In this document: piece after piece, positions 1-8,206 of the stretch
Layout: every line of letters starts with the position of its first letter
How positions within the stretch are numbered: position 1 is the first letter of the stretch
Assembly: GCF_009865135.1 (NCBI RefSeq)
Contig: NZ_WWGH01000001.1
Coordinates: 3,658,001 to 3,722,000, forward strand
Direction of reading: 5' to 3'
Source of the DNA: Streptomyces sp. SID8374
GTDB lineage: Bacteria; Actinomycetota; Actinomycetes; Streptomycetales; Streptomycetaceae
Length of the DNA stretch: 64,000 bases
Translations under genes and position numbers: made by a program
The notes under the pieces: generated by a model
What the model saw: only the letters and a program-made list of their open reading frames with translations
What the model was told of the DNA's origin: nothing
The model's database searches: none

Positions 1-885
1 GTACGGGAGTTGGAGCGGATCGCCGGGCGCGGTGCCGAGCCCCTGGGGGACGGACCGCCGGCCGAGGGACCGCTCCTCTGCGTGGGGGCCGCGCTGCCCG
101 CCGCGCTGCGTACCGACCGGCTGCTCTGGTTCCACAGCGTCAACGCCGGTACCGATCCACTGCTCGCCGCCGGTCCCTGGCCCGCCGACGCGCTGCTGAC
201 CCGGACCGTCGGGCGGATGGGCGAGCGGATCGCGCAGTACGTCCTCGGCTGGGTGCTCGCCGAGTGCCAGGCCGTCCCGGAGTACGCCGCCCAGCACGCC
301 CGGGCCGAGTGGCGCCGCCTCCCCACCGAGCTGGTCGCCGGGCAGACCGCCCTCGTCTACGGCACCGGGCGCATCGGCGGGGCCGTCGCCGGGCTGCTGC
401 GCGGCTGTGGCGTGCGGACGGTGGGCGTGGGGCGCACCGCGCGGACCGGGCCGCCTCCGCCGGGCTTCGACCGGGTGATCGGGGCCGGGGAGGACGCGGA
501 GGCCGAGGAGCTGGCGGGGGCCAGGTGGGTGGTGGCCGCGCTGCCGTCGACCGGGGCGACGGAGGGGTTCTTCGGGGCGGGGCGGTTCGCGGCGGTGCGG
601 GGCGCGACGTTCGTCAACGTGGGGCGGGGCGCGACCGTGGACCTGGGGGCGCTGGAGGGCGCGCTGCGGGGCGGTGGGGTGCGGCGCGCGGTGCTGGACG
701 TGCTGGCGGAGGAGCCGGCCGCGCCCGGCGACCCGGTCTGGCGGCTGCCCCGTACGGTGATCACCTCGCACTCCGCGGGGATCACCGCCGACGAGGACGT
801 GGCCGTGGACTTCGCCGCCTGCTGGGAGGCCGTACGGGAGGGGCGGCGGCCGGAGCCGGCGGTGGATGTGGGGCGCGGTTACTGA
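1..885 (+). CDS. D-2-hydroxyacid dehydrogenase, 5'-truncated by window edge
   Basis: NAD-dependent D-isomer 2-hydroxyacid dehydrogenase (reduces 2-oxo acids or oxidises D-2-hydroxy acids in the cytosol; substrate not predictable). The reading frame is open from base 1, so the gene probably begins upstream; a TTG at 10 is the first possible start inside the window. Visible motifs are the Rossmann loop VYGTGRIGG, the catalytic Arg in NVGRGATVD, the Glu in LDVLAEEP and the His in ITSHSAG, in the usual family order. The stop overlaps the stop region of the convergent TetR gene by 7 bases. The family call is firm; the specific substrate is unknown. Confidence 0.88.
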   Translation, partial: VRELERIAGRGAEPLGDGPPAEGPLLCVGAALPAALRTDRLLWFHSVNAGTDPLLAAGPWPADALLTRTVGRMGERIAQYVLGWVLAECQAVPEYAAQHARAEWRRLPTELVAGQTALVYGTGRIGGAVAGLLRGCGVRTVGVGRTARTGPPPPGFDRVIGAGEDAEAEELAGARWVVAALPSTGATEGFFGAGRFAAVRGATFVNVGRGATVDLGALEGALRGGGVRRAVLDVLAEEPAAPGDPVWRLPRTVITSHSAGITADEDVAVDFAACWEAVREGRRPEPAVDVGRGY

Positions 886-1664
886 GCGGCGGTCGGCGAG
901 GAGCCCGTACGCTCGCACATCGTCTCGATGCCCGCGATCAGCAGGTCCAGCGCGAAGACGAAGTCCCGCTCGCGCATCTCCTCGACCGTGTCGCCGCCCC
1001 GGGCCGCCATCAGCTCGTCGGACGACTCGACGATCGCCCGCAGGTGGGGCTGGGCCCGGATCGTGCCCATCGCGTGCCGGTGGTACGCGTCCTGGGTGAG
1101 CCCGGTCGCGTCGCACCGCGCCTTGAAGTGGCCCTCCACGGTGCCGAATCCGTACACGAACTGGAAGACCGCCGAGAGCGCGCCCGTCTGCCGCCCCAGG
1201 GGCAGGCCGGTGGCCCGGATGACGTCCTGGACGGCGTACGAGAACAGCATCGAGTTCGGGCCGATGTTGAGGAAGGTCCCGGCGAGCGGGGAGACCCAGA
1301 TGTGGCGGACGATCAGTTCGCGGTAGCTGCGGGCGAGCTCGCGGAGCCGCTCCCGCCAGTCGGCGTCCTCGCGCGGCGGGGTGATCTCCGCGTAGACCGA
1401 GTCCAGCGCCAGCTCCAGGAGGTCGTCCTTGGTGTCGACGTACCAGTAGAGGGACATCGCGGTGACGTCCAGTTCGGCGGCGAGCCGGCGCATGGAGAAT
1501 TTGGCGAGGCCCTCGGCGTCCAGCAGCCGCACCGACGCCTCGGTGATCCTGTTCCGGTCGAGGCCCGCCGGGGACTCGGTCCTGCGGGTGCGTGAAGGGG
1601 GCCGCTGGTCGAGCCACACGCTGGTCCGAGCGGGGCTCTCCGCACGGTCGGACGCGGACACCAT
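879..1664 (-). CDS. TetR-family transcriptional regulator
   Basis: A 261-residue one-component regulator. The N-terminal helix-turn-helix spans roughly residues 28-75 (RITEASVRLLDAEG, then RRLAAELDVTAMSLYWYV), a classic TetR signature, and the rest resembles a TetR ligand-binding domain. The ATG at 1664 is preferred over an upstream in-frame start because AGGAGAG lies 6-7 bases before it. It lies 155 bases downstream of, and on the same strand as, an MFS drug exporter gene, so the likely job is ligand-responsive repression of that exporter and of itself. Palindromes upstream of the exporter at 3561-3617 are the probable operators. The ligand is unknown. Confidence 0.9.
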   Translation of the reverse strand: MVSASDRAESPARTSVWLDQRPPSRTRRTESPAGLDRNRITEASVRLLDAEGLAKFSMRRLAAELDVTAMSLYWYVDTKDDLLELALDSVYAEITPPREDADWRERLRELARSYRELIVRHIWVSPLAGTFLNIGPNSMLFSYAVQDVIRATGLPLGRQTGALSAVFQFVYGFGTVEGHFKARCDATGLTQDAYHRHAMGTIRAQPHLRAIVESSDELMAARGGDTVEEMRERDFVFALDLLIAGIETMCERTGSSPTAAQ

Positions 1665-1818
1665 GGCGCACTCTCCTCGTCTTGCCGGGCCCACCACCGC
1701 CTGTGCGGTCCTGCCCTGCCCTGTCCTGTACTGCCCCGCGCCGCTGTGTCCTACCCCGCGCTGCGGAACGGCCGACGTACCGGACGCCTACGGTCCGGTA
1801 CGCGCGCCCCCTCCGATG

Positions 1819-3480
1819 CTATGCCGCCGTCTCCGGCTTCCCGGCGCCCGCCTCCGTACGGTCGGCCGGTGCCGCTTCCGTCGGTCCGGCCGGTGCCGCC
1901 TCCGTACGGTCGGCCGGTGTCGCCTCCGTACGCTCAGTCACGGCCAACTCCGTACGTTCCGCAGCCGCCGCCTCCGTAGGTTCCGCAGCCGCCTCCGTCC
2001 GTTCCGCCCGGCGCAGCAGCAGCGCCGCGAGCAGGCCGCCCGCCAGTACCGCGGCCGCGCCGACCAGCTGGCTGGCCTCCAGGCCCGAAGCGAAGGCGTC
2101 CTTGATGACCGCGCGCTCCCCCGGTCCGTCGGCGGCGGCCAGTGCTGCGGGCAGGGACGCGGCCCCGACGGCGGCCGGTACGAGGGCGGCGAAGCGGATG
2201 TTGAGGACCGCGCCGAGCACCGCGACCCCGAGCCCGTTGCCGAACTCCGCGAGCGTGCCGTTGACCCCGGCGCCCACCCCGGCCTTGGCGGGCGGGATGG
2301 CGCTCATGATGGCGTTGGCCATCGCGGGCATCGCGAGGGAGATCCCCGCGCCCATCACGACCAGGCCGAGCAGCATCCCGGTGTACCCGTCGCGCCCCAG
2401 CACCGCGATGGCCGCGAGACCGGCCGCCAGCGCGCTCATCCCCGCCGCGATCGTGGCGGGCGTCCCCATCCTCTGCACGAGCCGGGCGCCCAGCCCCGTC
2501 AGGTTGAGGGCGACCACGGTGAGCGCCATCGGCGCCGTACGCAGACCCGCCTCCAGCGGCCCGTACCCGAGAACGAACTGAAGGTGCTGCGTGAGCAGGA
2601 AGAGGGAGCCGCCCATGCCGAAGGCAACCAGGATCGCGCCCGCCACCGCACCGATGAACTTCTGGTTCCGGAAGAAGTGCATGTCCAGCATCGGGTGCGG
2701 GATGTGCAGCTCCCACAGGACGAACCCGGCGAGCACGGCGACCCCGATGGACGCCGTCAGCAGCACCCGGCCCGACATCCAGCCGTGTTCGGGCCCGGAG
2801 ATGATCGCGAACACGACCGCGGTCATCCCGATCGTGGAGAGCAGCGCCCCGAGCAGGTCGGGCCGCTCCCCGCGCGGGTTCTTGAACTCGGGTACGAGCC
2901 GGACGACGGCGACCAGGCCGATCAGGGCGACCGGGATGTTGATGAGGAAGATCGCGCCCCACCAGAAGTGGTTGAGCACGACCCCGCCGACGAGCGGTCC
3001 GGCGGCGAACCCGAGGGAGTTGACGGTCGCCCAGAGGCCGATCGCCTTGACCCGCTCGGAGTCGTCGAAGATCTGGACGACGACGGCGAGGGTGGTGGTG
3101 ATCAGCAGCGCGCCCCCGATCCCCATCCCGGCCCGGGCCGCGATGAGCTGGCCGGAGGACTGGGCGAGCCCGGCCGCCAGCGAGCCGATGCCGAACAGGG
3201 CGAGCCCCACGACCAGCATCTTCTTGCGCCCGTACCGGTCGGCGGAGCTGCCCGCGGTGAGGAGCAGGCCGGACTGGACGAGCGAGTAGGCGTTGATCAT
3301 CCACTGCACATCGGCGGTGGAGGCGTTCAGCTCCGTGGTGAGGGAGGGGATCGCGACGTTGAGGACGGTGTTGTCCAGCAGCACGGTGAGCTGGGCGAGG
3401 CAGATGACGCCGAGGATCAGCCAGCGCTGCGGATGCGCCTGGGGGGCGAGGTCGGGTCGCGGAGCGGCGGGCGCCGTCAT
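1819..3480 (-). CDS. DHA2-type MFS multidrug exporter
   Basis: A 553-residue drug:proton antiporter of the 14-helix EmrB/QacA (DHA2) kind in the cytoplasmic membrane. It starts with LDNTVLNVAIPSL in helix 1, followed by DRYGRKK in the first cytoplasmic loop; both are diagnostic. The ATG at 3480 is chosen because the hydrophobic family start follows shortly after it; upstream in-frame codons fall in the operator region. The last ~55 residues are a hydrophilic tail of repeated TEAAPADR-like units encoded by a 24-bp tandem repeat (1850-2010), not part of the transporter fold. It is followed by a TetR gene, its presumed regulator. Confidence 0.9.
   Translation of the reverse strand: MTAPAAPRPDLAPQAHPQRWLILGVICLAQLTVLLDNTVLNVAIPSLTTELNASTADVQWMINAYSLVQSGLLLTAGSSADRYGRKKMLVVGLALFGIGSLAAGLAQSSGQLIAARAGMGIGGALLITTTLAVVVQIFDDSERVKAIGLWATVNSLGFAAGPLVGGVVLNHFWWGAIFLINIPVALIGLVAVVRLVPEFKNPRGERPDLLGALLSTIGMTAVVFAIISGPEHGWMSGRVLLTASIGVAVLAGFVLWELHIPHPMLDMHFFRNQKFIGAVAGAILVAFGMGGSLFLLTQHLQFVLGYGPLEAGLRTAPMALTVVALNLTGLGARLVQRMGTPATIAAGMSALAAGLAAIAVLGRDGYTGMLLGLVVMGAGISLAMPAMANAIMSAIPPAKAGVGAGVNGTLAEFGNGLGVAVLGAVLNIRFAALVPAAVGAASLPAALAAADGPGERAVIKDAFASGLEASQLVGAAAVLAGGLLAALLLRRAERTEAAAEPTEAAAAERTELAVTERTEATPADRTEAAPAGPTEAAPADRTEAGAGKPETAA
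1850..2010. repeat. 24-bp tandem repeat encoding exporter C-terminal tail
   Basis: About seven imperfect copies of a 24-bp unit, roughly gcctccgtacggtcggccgg plus four bases, start near 1850, 1874, 1898, 1922, 1946 and 1970, with a shorter copy near 1991. The period is a multiple of three, so in the minus-strand frame it encodes an eight-residue RTEAAPAD-like unit in the MFS exporter tail. Confidence 0.8.
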
Positions 3481-3560
3481 GCGGGCTCTCTTCTGGTCTC
3501 CGGTGCGGCCGGTGCCTTGACGCCTTCGTGGTGCGGCGGTTCGACCGGCGTGACCGGTTC

Positions 3561-3617
3561 TACGGTGTATAGGACGTGAGCGTTGTACACCGTAGGACAC
3601 TCCCTGTACGGCGTACA
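3561..3617. promoter_or_regulatory. Probable TetR operators upstream of MFS exporter gene
   Basis: Two dyads lie in the gap between the exporter (starts 3480, minus) and the EEP gene (starts 3671, plus). The first has 9-bp perfect arms, tacggtgta (3561-3569) and tacaccgta (3586-3594), separated by 16 bases. The second is the perfect palindrome tgtacggcgtaca (3605-3617). Both contain the same gtac-type core. A TATACA that could be a minus-strand -10 overlaps the first dyad. Their position suggests binding by the adjacent TetR protein; this is inference. Confidence 0.6.
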
Positions 3618-3670
3618 ACTCGGTTTCGCCCACGGCCCGCGCGCCGTCCCCGCTCCGATCGGAGAGAGCC

Positions 3671-4600
3671 ATGTCCCTGCGTCGCCGCATCCGCCTCCCG
3701 TACCTCCTCCTCACCACCGCCCTGCTGGGCGCGTTACTCGGATCGCCCCCGGCCGCCGCCGCCTCGACGGCGTCCTCCCGTGCCGTGCCGCTGCGGCTGG
3801 CCACGTACAACATCCACGCCGGTGCGGGCATGGACAACGTCTTCGATCTCGACCGGCAGACCGCCGAACTCCGTGCGCTGGGTGCCGATGTGATCGGCCT
3901 TCAGGAGGTCGACCGGCACTGGGGCTCCCGCAGCGAATGGCGCGATCTGGCGGGGGAGCTGGCCGAGCGGCTGGGCATGTACGTGTTCTTCGCCCCGATC
4001 TACAGCCTGGACCCGGCCGAAGTGGGCGGGCCACGGGCGGAGTACGGGGTGGCGGTGCTGTCCCGGTACCGGATCGTGAGCGCCGAGAACCACGAGATCA
4101 CCCGCCTCTCGACCCAGGACCCGAACCCGTCCCCCGCCCCGGCTCCGGGATTCGGCGAGGCCGTCGTACGGGTGAAGGGGCGGCCCGTGCACGTGTACGT
4201 GACGCACCTGGACTTCCGCCCGGACCCCGCTGTACGCACCGCCCAGGTCGCCGACACCCGGCGGATCATGGCCGAGGACCGGGGCCCGAAGATCCTGCTC
4301 GGCGACTTCAACGCGGAACCGGGCGCCCCGGAGCTGGCCCCGCTCTGGGAGGAGCTGACGGACGCCGACCCGGGGGCGCCGACCTTCCCGGCGCAGGACC
4401 CGGTCAAGCGGATCGACTACGTGGCGGTGTCGAAGCGGGCGGCCCAGGTGCGGCGGGCGTGGGTGCCGGAGAGCGTCGCCTCGGACCACCGGGCTGTGGT
4501 GGCGGATGTGGTGCTGCGGGGCGGTGAGGCCGGGGGAGGTGAGAGGCCTGAGGCAGGTGGGAGGGGTGAGATGGGTGGGATGGGTGAGGTGGGGCGATGA
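3671..4600 (+). CDS. Secreted endonuclease/exonuclease/phosphatase-family hydrolase
   Basis: A 309-residue protein of the EEP (DNase I-like) superfamily, predicted to cleave phosphodiester or phosphoester bonds outside the cell. It has an Arg-rich N-terminus, a hydrophobic core and an Ala-rich cleavage region within the first ~32 residues, a Sec-type signal. Family motifs appear in order: ATYNIHAG (metal/active site), GLQEVD (metal-binding Glu), THLDF, LLGDFNAEP and the terminal SDHRAVVAD (catalytic Asp-His). The ATG at 3671 has GGAGAG just upstream. The last ~25 residues are Gly/Glu-rich and come from a short GGTGGG-type repeat (about 4529-4600). Nuclease versus phosphatase substrate cannot be told from sequence. 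Confidence 0.85.
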   Translation: MSLRRRIRLPYLLLTTALLGALLGSPPAAAASTASSRAVPLRLATYNIHAGAGMDNVFDLDRQTAELRALGADVIGLQEVDRHWGSRSEWRDLAGELAERLGMYVFFAPIYSLDPAEVGGPRAEYGVAVLSRYRIVSAENHEITRLSTQDPNPSPAPAPGFGEAVVRVKGRPVHVYVTHLDFRPDPAVRTAQVADTRRIMAEDRGPKILLGDFNAEPGAPELAPLWEELTDADPGAPTFPAQDPVKRIDYVAVSKRAAQVRRAWVPESVASDHRAVVADVVLRGGEAGGGERPEAGGRGEMGGMGEVGR

Positions 4601-4764
4601 GTCCGGAGAGGGTGCGGAGTCTCTTTTTACCGTCGTGCCGCTTTCTTTCGGTGCCCGGTGACGTCTTACAGTCCGAGCACCGCTCACGGACCGCTGCCCA
4701 CGGGGGGACGCACCAAGGAGGGCGGACTCATGACCGAGCACGCGGTACCGGAGAGAGGCCGACC

Positions 4765-6021
4765 ATGAGCACCCCGCACGGACTTCAGAAACTGCTGGAC
4801 GCCCACATCGCCGAGGGGCCGACGCCGGGCGCGGTGGCGCTGGTCGCCCGGGGCGACCGGGTGGAGGTGGCGACGGCCGGCTCGGCCACGCTCGCCGGGA
4901 CCGGGACCGGGACCGGGACCGAGGCCGAGGCCGAGGGCGGGACCGGGACCGGGGCGGGGACCGAGGGCGCGCTCGGAACCGGAGCCTCCGCCTCGCCCAT
5001 GCGGCGGGACTCCCTCTTCCGCCTCGCCTCGATCACCAAGCCGATCGTCGCCGCGGCCGCCATGACCCTCGTCGAGGACGGGCTGATCGCGCCCGCCGAC
5101 CCGGTCGCCGCCTGGCTGCCCGAACTGTCCTCGCCGCTCGTCGTCCGGACCCCGCAGAGCCCGGTCGACGACGTGGTGTCGGCGGTCCGCCCGATCACCC
5201 TCCTGGACCTGCTGACCTTCCGGGCCGGGTACGGCTTCCCGTCCGACTTCTCGCTCCCGGCCCTCGCCCCGCTGCTCGCCGAGCTGAAACAGGGCCCTCC
5301 GCAGCCGCAGGCCGTGCCCGAGCCCGACGCCTGGATGGCCGCGCTCTCCCGGATCCCGCTGCTCCACCAGCCGGGCGAGGGCTGGCTCTACAACACGTGC
5401 TCCGACATCCTCGGCGTCCTGATCGCCCGGGTCGCCGACCGCCCGCTGCCCGTGTACCTGGCGGAGCGGCTGTTCGAGCCCCTGGGGATGACGGACACCG
5501 GGTTCGCCGTGGCGCCCGGCGCGCTGGACCGGTTCACCGGCTACTACCGGGCCGGGGAGGACGGCGGGAGCGGGCCCGAGCTGGTCGACGCCCCCGACGG
5601 CCGGTGGAGCACGCCGCCCGCCTTCCCCTCCGGCGCCGGCGGCCTGGTCTCGACCGTCGACGACTGGTACGCCTTCGGCCGGATGCTGCTCGCCGAAGGC
5701 CTGGCGGACGACGGGCGGCGGGTGCTGGCCGGAGAGTCGGTGCGGCAGATGATCACCGACCAGCTGACCCCGGAGCAGCGCGCGGCGAGCGGGCTGTTCA
5801 CGGAGGGCCAGGGCTGGGGGTTCGGCGGCTCGGTGGACGTCGAGATCACGGCCCCGTGGAACGTGCCGGGCCGCTACGGCTGGGTCGGCGGCACCGGCAC
5901 CACGGCCCACGTCATCCCGGCCACGGGCACGGTCGCGGTCCTGCTCACGCAGATGGAGCTGGCCGGACCGACCGCGCCCCAGGTGATGCGGGACTTCTGG
6001 ACGTACGCGGCCGGGTTCTGA
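4765..6021 (+). CDS. Serine hydrolase, class C beta-lactamase/esterase family
   Basis: A 418-residue penicillin-binding-protein-like serine hydrolase. The nucleophile motif SITK is at residues 89-92; Tyr209 in LYNTCSD is the likely second-motif Tyr; and WVGGTGTT near the C-terminus replaces the KTG box. No signal peptide is visible, so an intracellular esterase or D-aminopeptidase-like role is as likely as beta-lactam hydrolysis. The ATG at 4765 follows GAGAGAGG; a longer in-frame start at 4597 has no family similarity. Residues ~45-75 are a Gly/Thr/Glu repeat inserted before the nucleophile motif. Confidence 0.85.
   Translation: MSTPHGLQKLLDAHIAEGPTPGAVALVARGDRVEVATAGSATLAGTGTGTGTEAEAEGGTGTGAGTEGALGTGASASPMRRDSLFRLASITKPIVAAAAMTLVEDGLIAPADPVAAWLPELSSPLVVRTPQSPVDDVVSAVRPITLLDLLTFRAGYGFPSDFSLPALAPLLAELKQGPPQPQAVPEPDAWMAALSRIPLLHQPGEGWLYNTCSDILGVLIARVADRPLPVYLAERLFEPLGMTDTGFAVAPGALDRFTGYYRAGEDGGSGPELVDAPDGRWSTPPAFPSGAGGLVSTVDDWYAFGRMLLAEGLADDGRRVLAGESVRQMITDQLTPEQRAASGLFTEGQGWGFGGSVDVEITAPWNVPGRYGWVGGTGTTAHVIPATGTVAVLLTQMELAGPTAPQVMRDFWTYAAGF
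4897..4985 (+). repeat. Short GGGACC/GAGGCC repeat inside serine hydrolase gene
   Basis: Hexamer-type repeats (gggacc ×4, then gaggcc and gggacc variants) run for about 90 bases in frame and encode a Gly-Thr/Glu-Ala stretch just before the catalytic SITK motif. The hydrolase fold does not need this stretch, so it looks like replication-slippage expansion. Confidence 0.75.
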
Positions 6022-6064
6022 CCCGGCCCCGGCCGCGTACGCCCCTGTCCTCAACCCTCGACTC

Positions 6065-8206
6065 TCAACTGGCGGGCTGCGTCAGGTCGTAGAAGGTGGC
6101 GCTGCCGACGGTGACCTCGGTGAAGTTCTCCGTCACCCAGGAGGAGATCTGGGACGAGGTCCCGTTGCCTCCTCCCATTCCGCCGCCGCCCATGCCGCCG
6201 CCCGTTCCGCTTGAGATGAAGTAGTGGATCTTCCCTTCCTCCACGTACTTCTTGAACTGGGCGAGCGTCGGGGAGGGGTCGCTGCCGTTGAACCCGCCGA
6301 TGGCCATCACCGGGTCGCCGGTGGCGAGCTGGTAGCTGGCCGCGTTCTGGGCGCCGACGGCCGCTGCGGTCCAGGTGTAGGCGTCGGCGTCCTTCTCCAG
6401 GAGCGCCTTCGCCTCGGTGGAGACGGACGCGCCGTTGAGGAGCCCGCCCATACCGCCGCCTCCGCCGCCCCTCATACCTTCGCCGAAGCCGGTTCCGGTT
6501 CCGGTGCCGGGCGCGGTTCCTCCGGGGGCGGTTCCTCCAGGCGCGGTAGGCATCCCGCCGGGCGCGTTACCCGCCTGACCACCCGGGGCCTGACCTTGGG
6601 CCTGCCCCTGACCGGGGACCTGCCCGCCAGGCGGCTGCATCCCCCCGCGCTGCCCACCGCCGTCACCGCCGCCAGGGCCACCGGGACCGCCCCGGCCCCC
6701 GCCCCCAGGACCGCCCATGCCGCCACCCGAAGGCCCGGCGGTCACGATCGACCCCTGGTGCCCGGAGTTCAGGGTGTTGAGGGTGTACGCCGTCGGGCCC
6801 GTCAGCGAGGCCGCGAAGCTCAGCCCGACCACCGCGAGGGCCAGCCCCCGCCCGCCGAACCGCCCCACGACCAGCAGCCCGGCCGCCCCCACGAGCCCGC
6901 CCACGAGCACTGCCCACCGCAGCCACGGCAGGTACTCCGGGGTCCGGCCGAGCAGGACGTACGCCCAGATCACCGTCGTGGCGACGGTCCCCGCGAGCAC
7001 CGCCCTCGGCCACCAGGCACCCCGCTCCTCCCACAGCACCGCCACCCCCATGGCGACGAGCGCCGCGATGTACGGGGCGAGGGCCACCGTGTAGTACTGG
7101 TGGAAGATCCCCGCCATGAAGCTGAACACCGCAGCCGTCATGACCAGCGCCCCGCCCCACGCCAGGAACGCGGCCCGCGCGGAATCGGTCCGGGCGGCCT
7201 TCCGGGTCAGCCAGAGACCGGCCAGCAGCAGGATCAGCGCGGCGGGCAGCAGCCAGGCGATCTGGCCGCCGATCTCGGAGTTGAACATCCGCCCGATGCC
7301 GGTCTCACCCCAGCCACCGCCACCGCCCCCACGGCCGCCGCCCCCACCGCCGACGCTCCCGGTCTCCTCACCGTTGATCCGGCCGAGCCCGTTGTAGCCG
7401 AAGGTCAGCTCCAGGAACGAGTTGTTCTGCGAGCCGCCGACGTACGGCCGCGACGACGCGGGCATCAGCTCCACGATCGCCACCCACCAGCCACCGGCGA
7501 CGACCATCGTCAGGGCGGAGAGGGCGAGTTGGCCGAGCCGCTTCCGTACGGGAACGGGCGCGCACACCGCGTACAGCACGGCCAGCGGCGGCAGGATCAG
7601 GAACGCCTGCAAGGTCTTCGTCAGGAACGCGAACCCGACCGCGACCCCCGCCCACAGCAGCCACTTCGTCCGCCCCTGCTCCAGCGCCCGCAGCACGCAC
7701 CACACGGTGACGGTCATCAGCAGGGCGAGCAGCGCATCGGGGTTGTTGAAGCGGAACATCAGCGCGGCGACCGGTGTCAGCGCGAACACGCCGACCGCGA
7801 TCAGCCCGGCGACCGGCCCGAACCGACGGCGTACGGCGGTGTTCAGTACGGCGGCCGTGGCCACGCCCATCAGCACCTGCGGGGCCAGGATCGCCCAGGA
7901 GTTGAGCCCGAAGAGCCGTACGGAGAGAGCCATCGGCCAGAGCGCGGCCGGGGGCTTGTCGACGGTGATGGCGTTGGCGGAGTCCAGCGAGCCGAAGAAG
8001 AGCGCCTTCCAGCTCTGGCTGCCCGCCTGGACGGCGGCGGAGTAGAAGGAGTTGGCGTAACCGGAGGCGCTGAGGTTGTAGAAGTACGCGAGCCCGACGG
8101 CCAGGAGGAGCCCGTACAGCGCGGGGCGTGCCCAGCGGGGGCCGCCGGCGCATTCGGGCGGCGCGGGCACCGGGATCGGAGGTGCGGGGGCGGCGGTCGC
8201 GGTCAT
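6065..8206 (-). CDS. ArnT/PMT-like membrane glycosyltransferase
   Basis: A 713-residue polyprenyl-phosphate-sugar glycosyltransferase of the GT-C (ArnT/PMT) class, predicted to transfer a lipid-linked sugar to an acceptor on the outer face of the membrane. It has about 11 hydrophobic helices in the first ~470 residues, the VDKPP motif in the first large loop and the helical FRFNNPDALL segment. A long Gly/Pro/Gln-rich linker (about 480-590) leads to a soluble C-terminal domain. The ATG at 8206 overlaps the TGA of the upstream GT2 gene (8203-8206, ATGA), so the two are probably translationally coupled. The GT2-GtrA neighbour may make its lipid-linked sugar donor. Confidence 0.85.
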   Translation of the reverse strand: MTATAAPAPPIPVPAPPECAGGPRWARPALYGLLLAVGLAYFYNLSASGYANSFYSAAVQAGSQSWKALFFGSLDSANAITVDKPPAALWPMALSVRLFGLNSWAILAPQVLMGVATAAVLNTAVRRRFGPVAGLIAVGVFALTPVAALMFRFNNPDALLALLMTVTVWCVLRALEQGRTKWLLWAGVAVGFAFLTKTLQAFLILPPLAVLYAVCAPVPVRKRLGQLALSALTMVVAGGWWVAIVELMPASSRPYVGGSQNNSFLELTFGYNGLGRINGEETGSVGGGGGGRGGGGGGWGETGIGRMFNSEIGGQIAWLLPAALILLLAGLWLTRKAARTDSARAAFLAWGGALVMTAAVFSFMAGIFHQYYTVALAPYIAALVAMGVAVLWEERGAWWPRAVLAGTVATTVIWAYVLLGRTPEYLPWLRWAVLVGGLVGAAGLLVVGRFGGRGLALAVVGLSFAASLTGPTAYTLNTLNSGHQGSIVTAGPSGGGMGGPGGGGRGGPGGPGGGDGGGQRGGMQPPGGQVPGQGQAQGQAPGGQAGNAPGGMPTAPGGTAPGGTAPGTGTGTGFGEGMRGGGGGGMGGLLNGASVSTEAKALLEKDADAYTWTAAAVGAQNAASYQLATGDPVMAIGGFNGSDPSPTLAQFKKYVEEGKIHYFISSGTGGGMGGGGMGGGNGTSSQISSWVTENFTEVTVGSATFYDLTQPAS

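Noticed and set aside
1462..3579. 705-codon plus-strand open frame over the MFS gene
   Set aside because: The opposite strand encodes a complete 14-helix transporter; the plus-strand product is charged low complexity.
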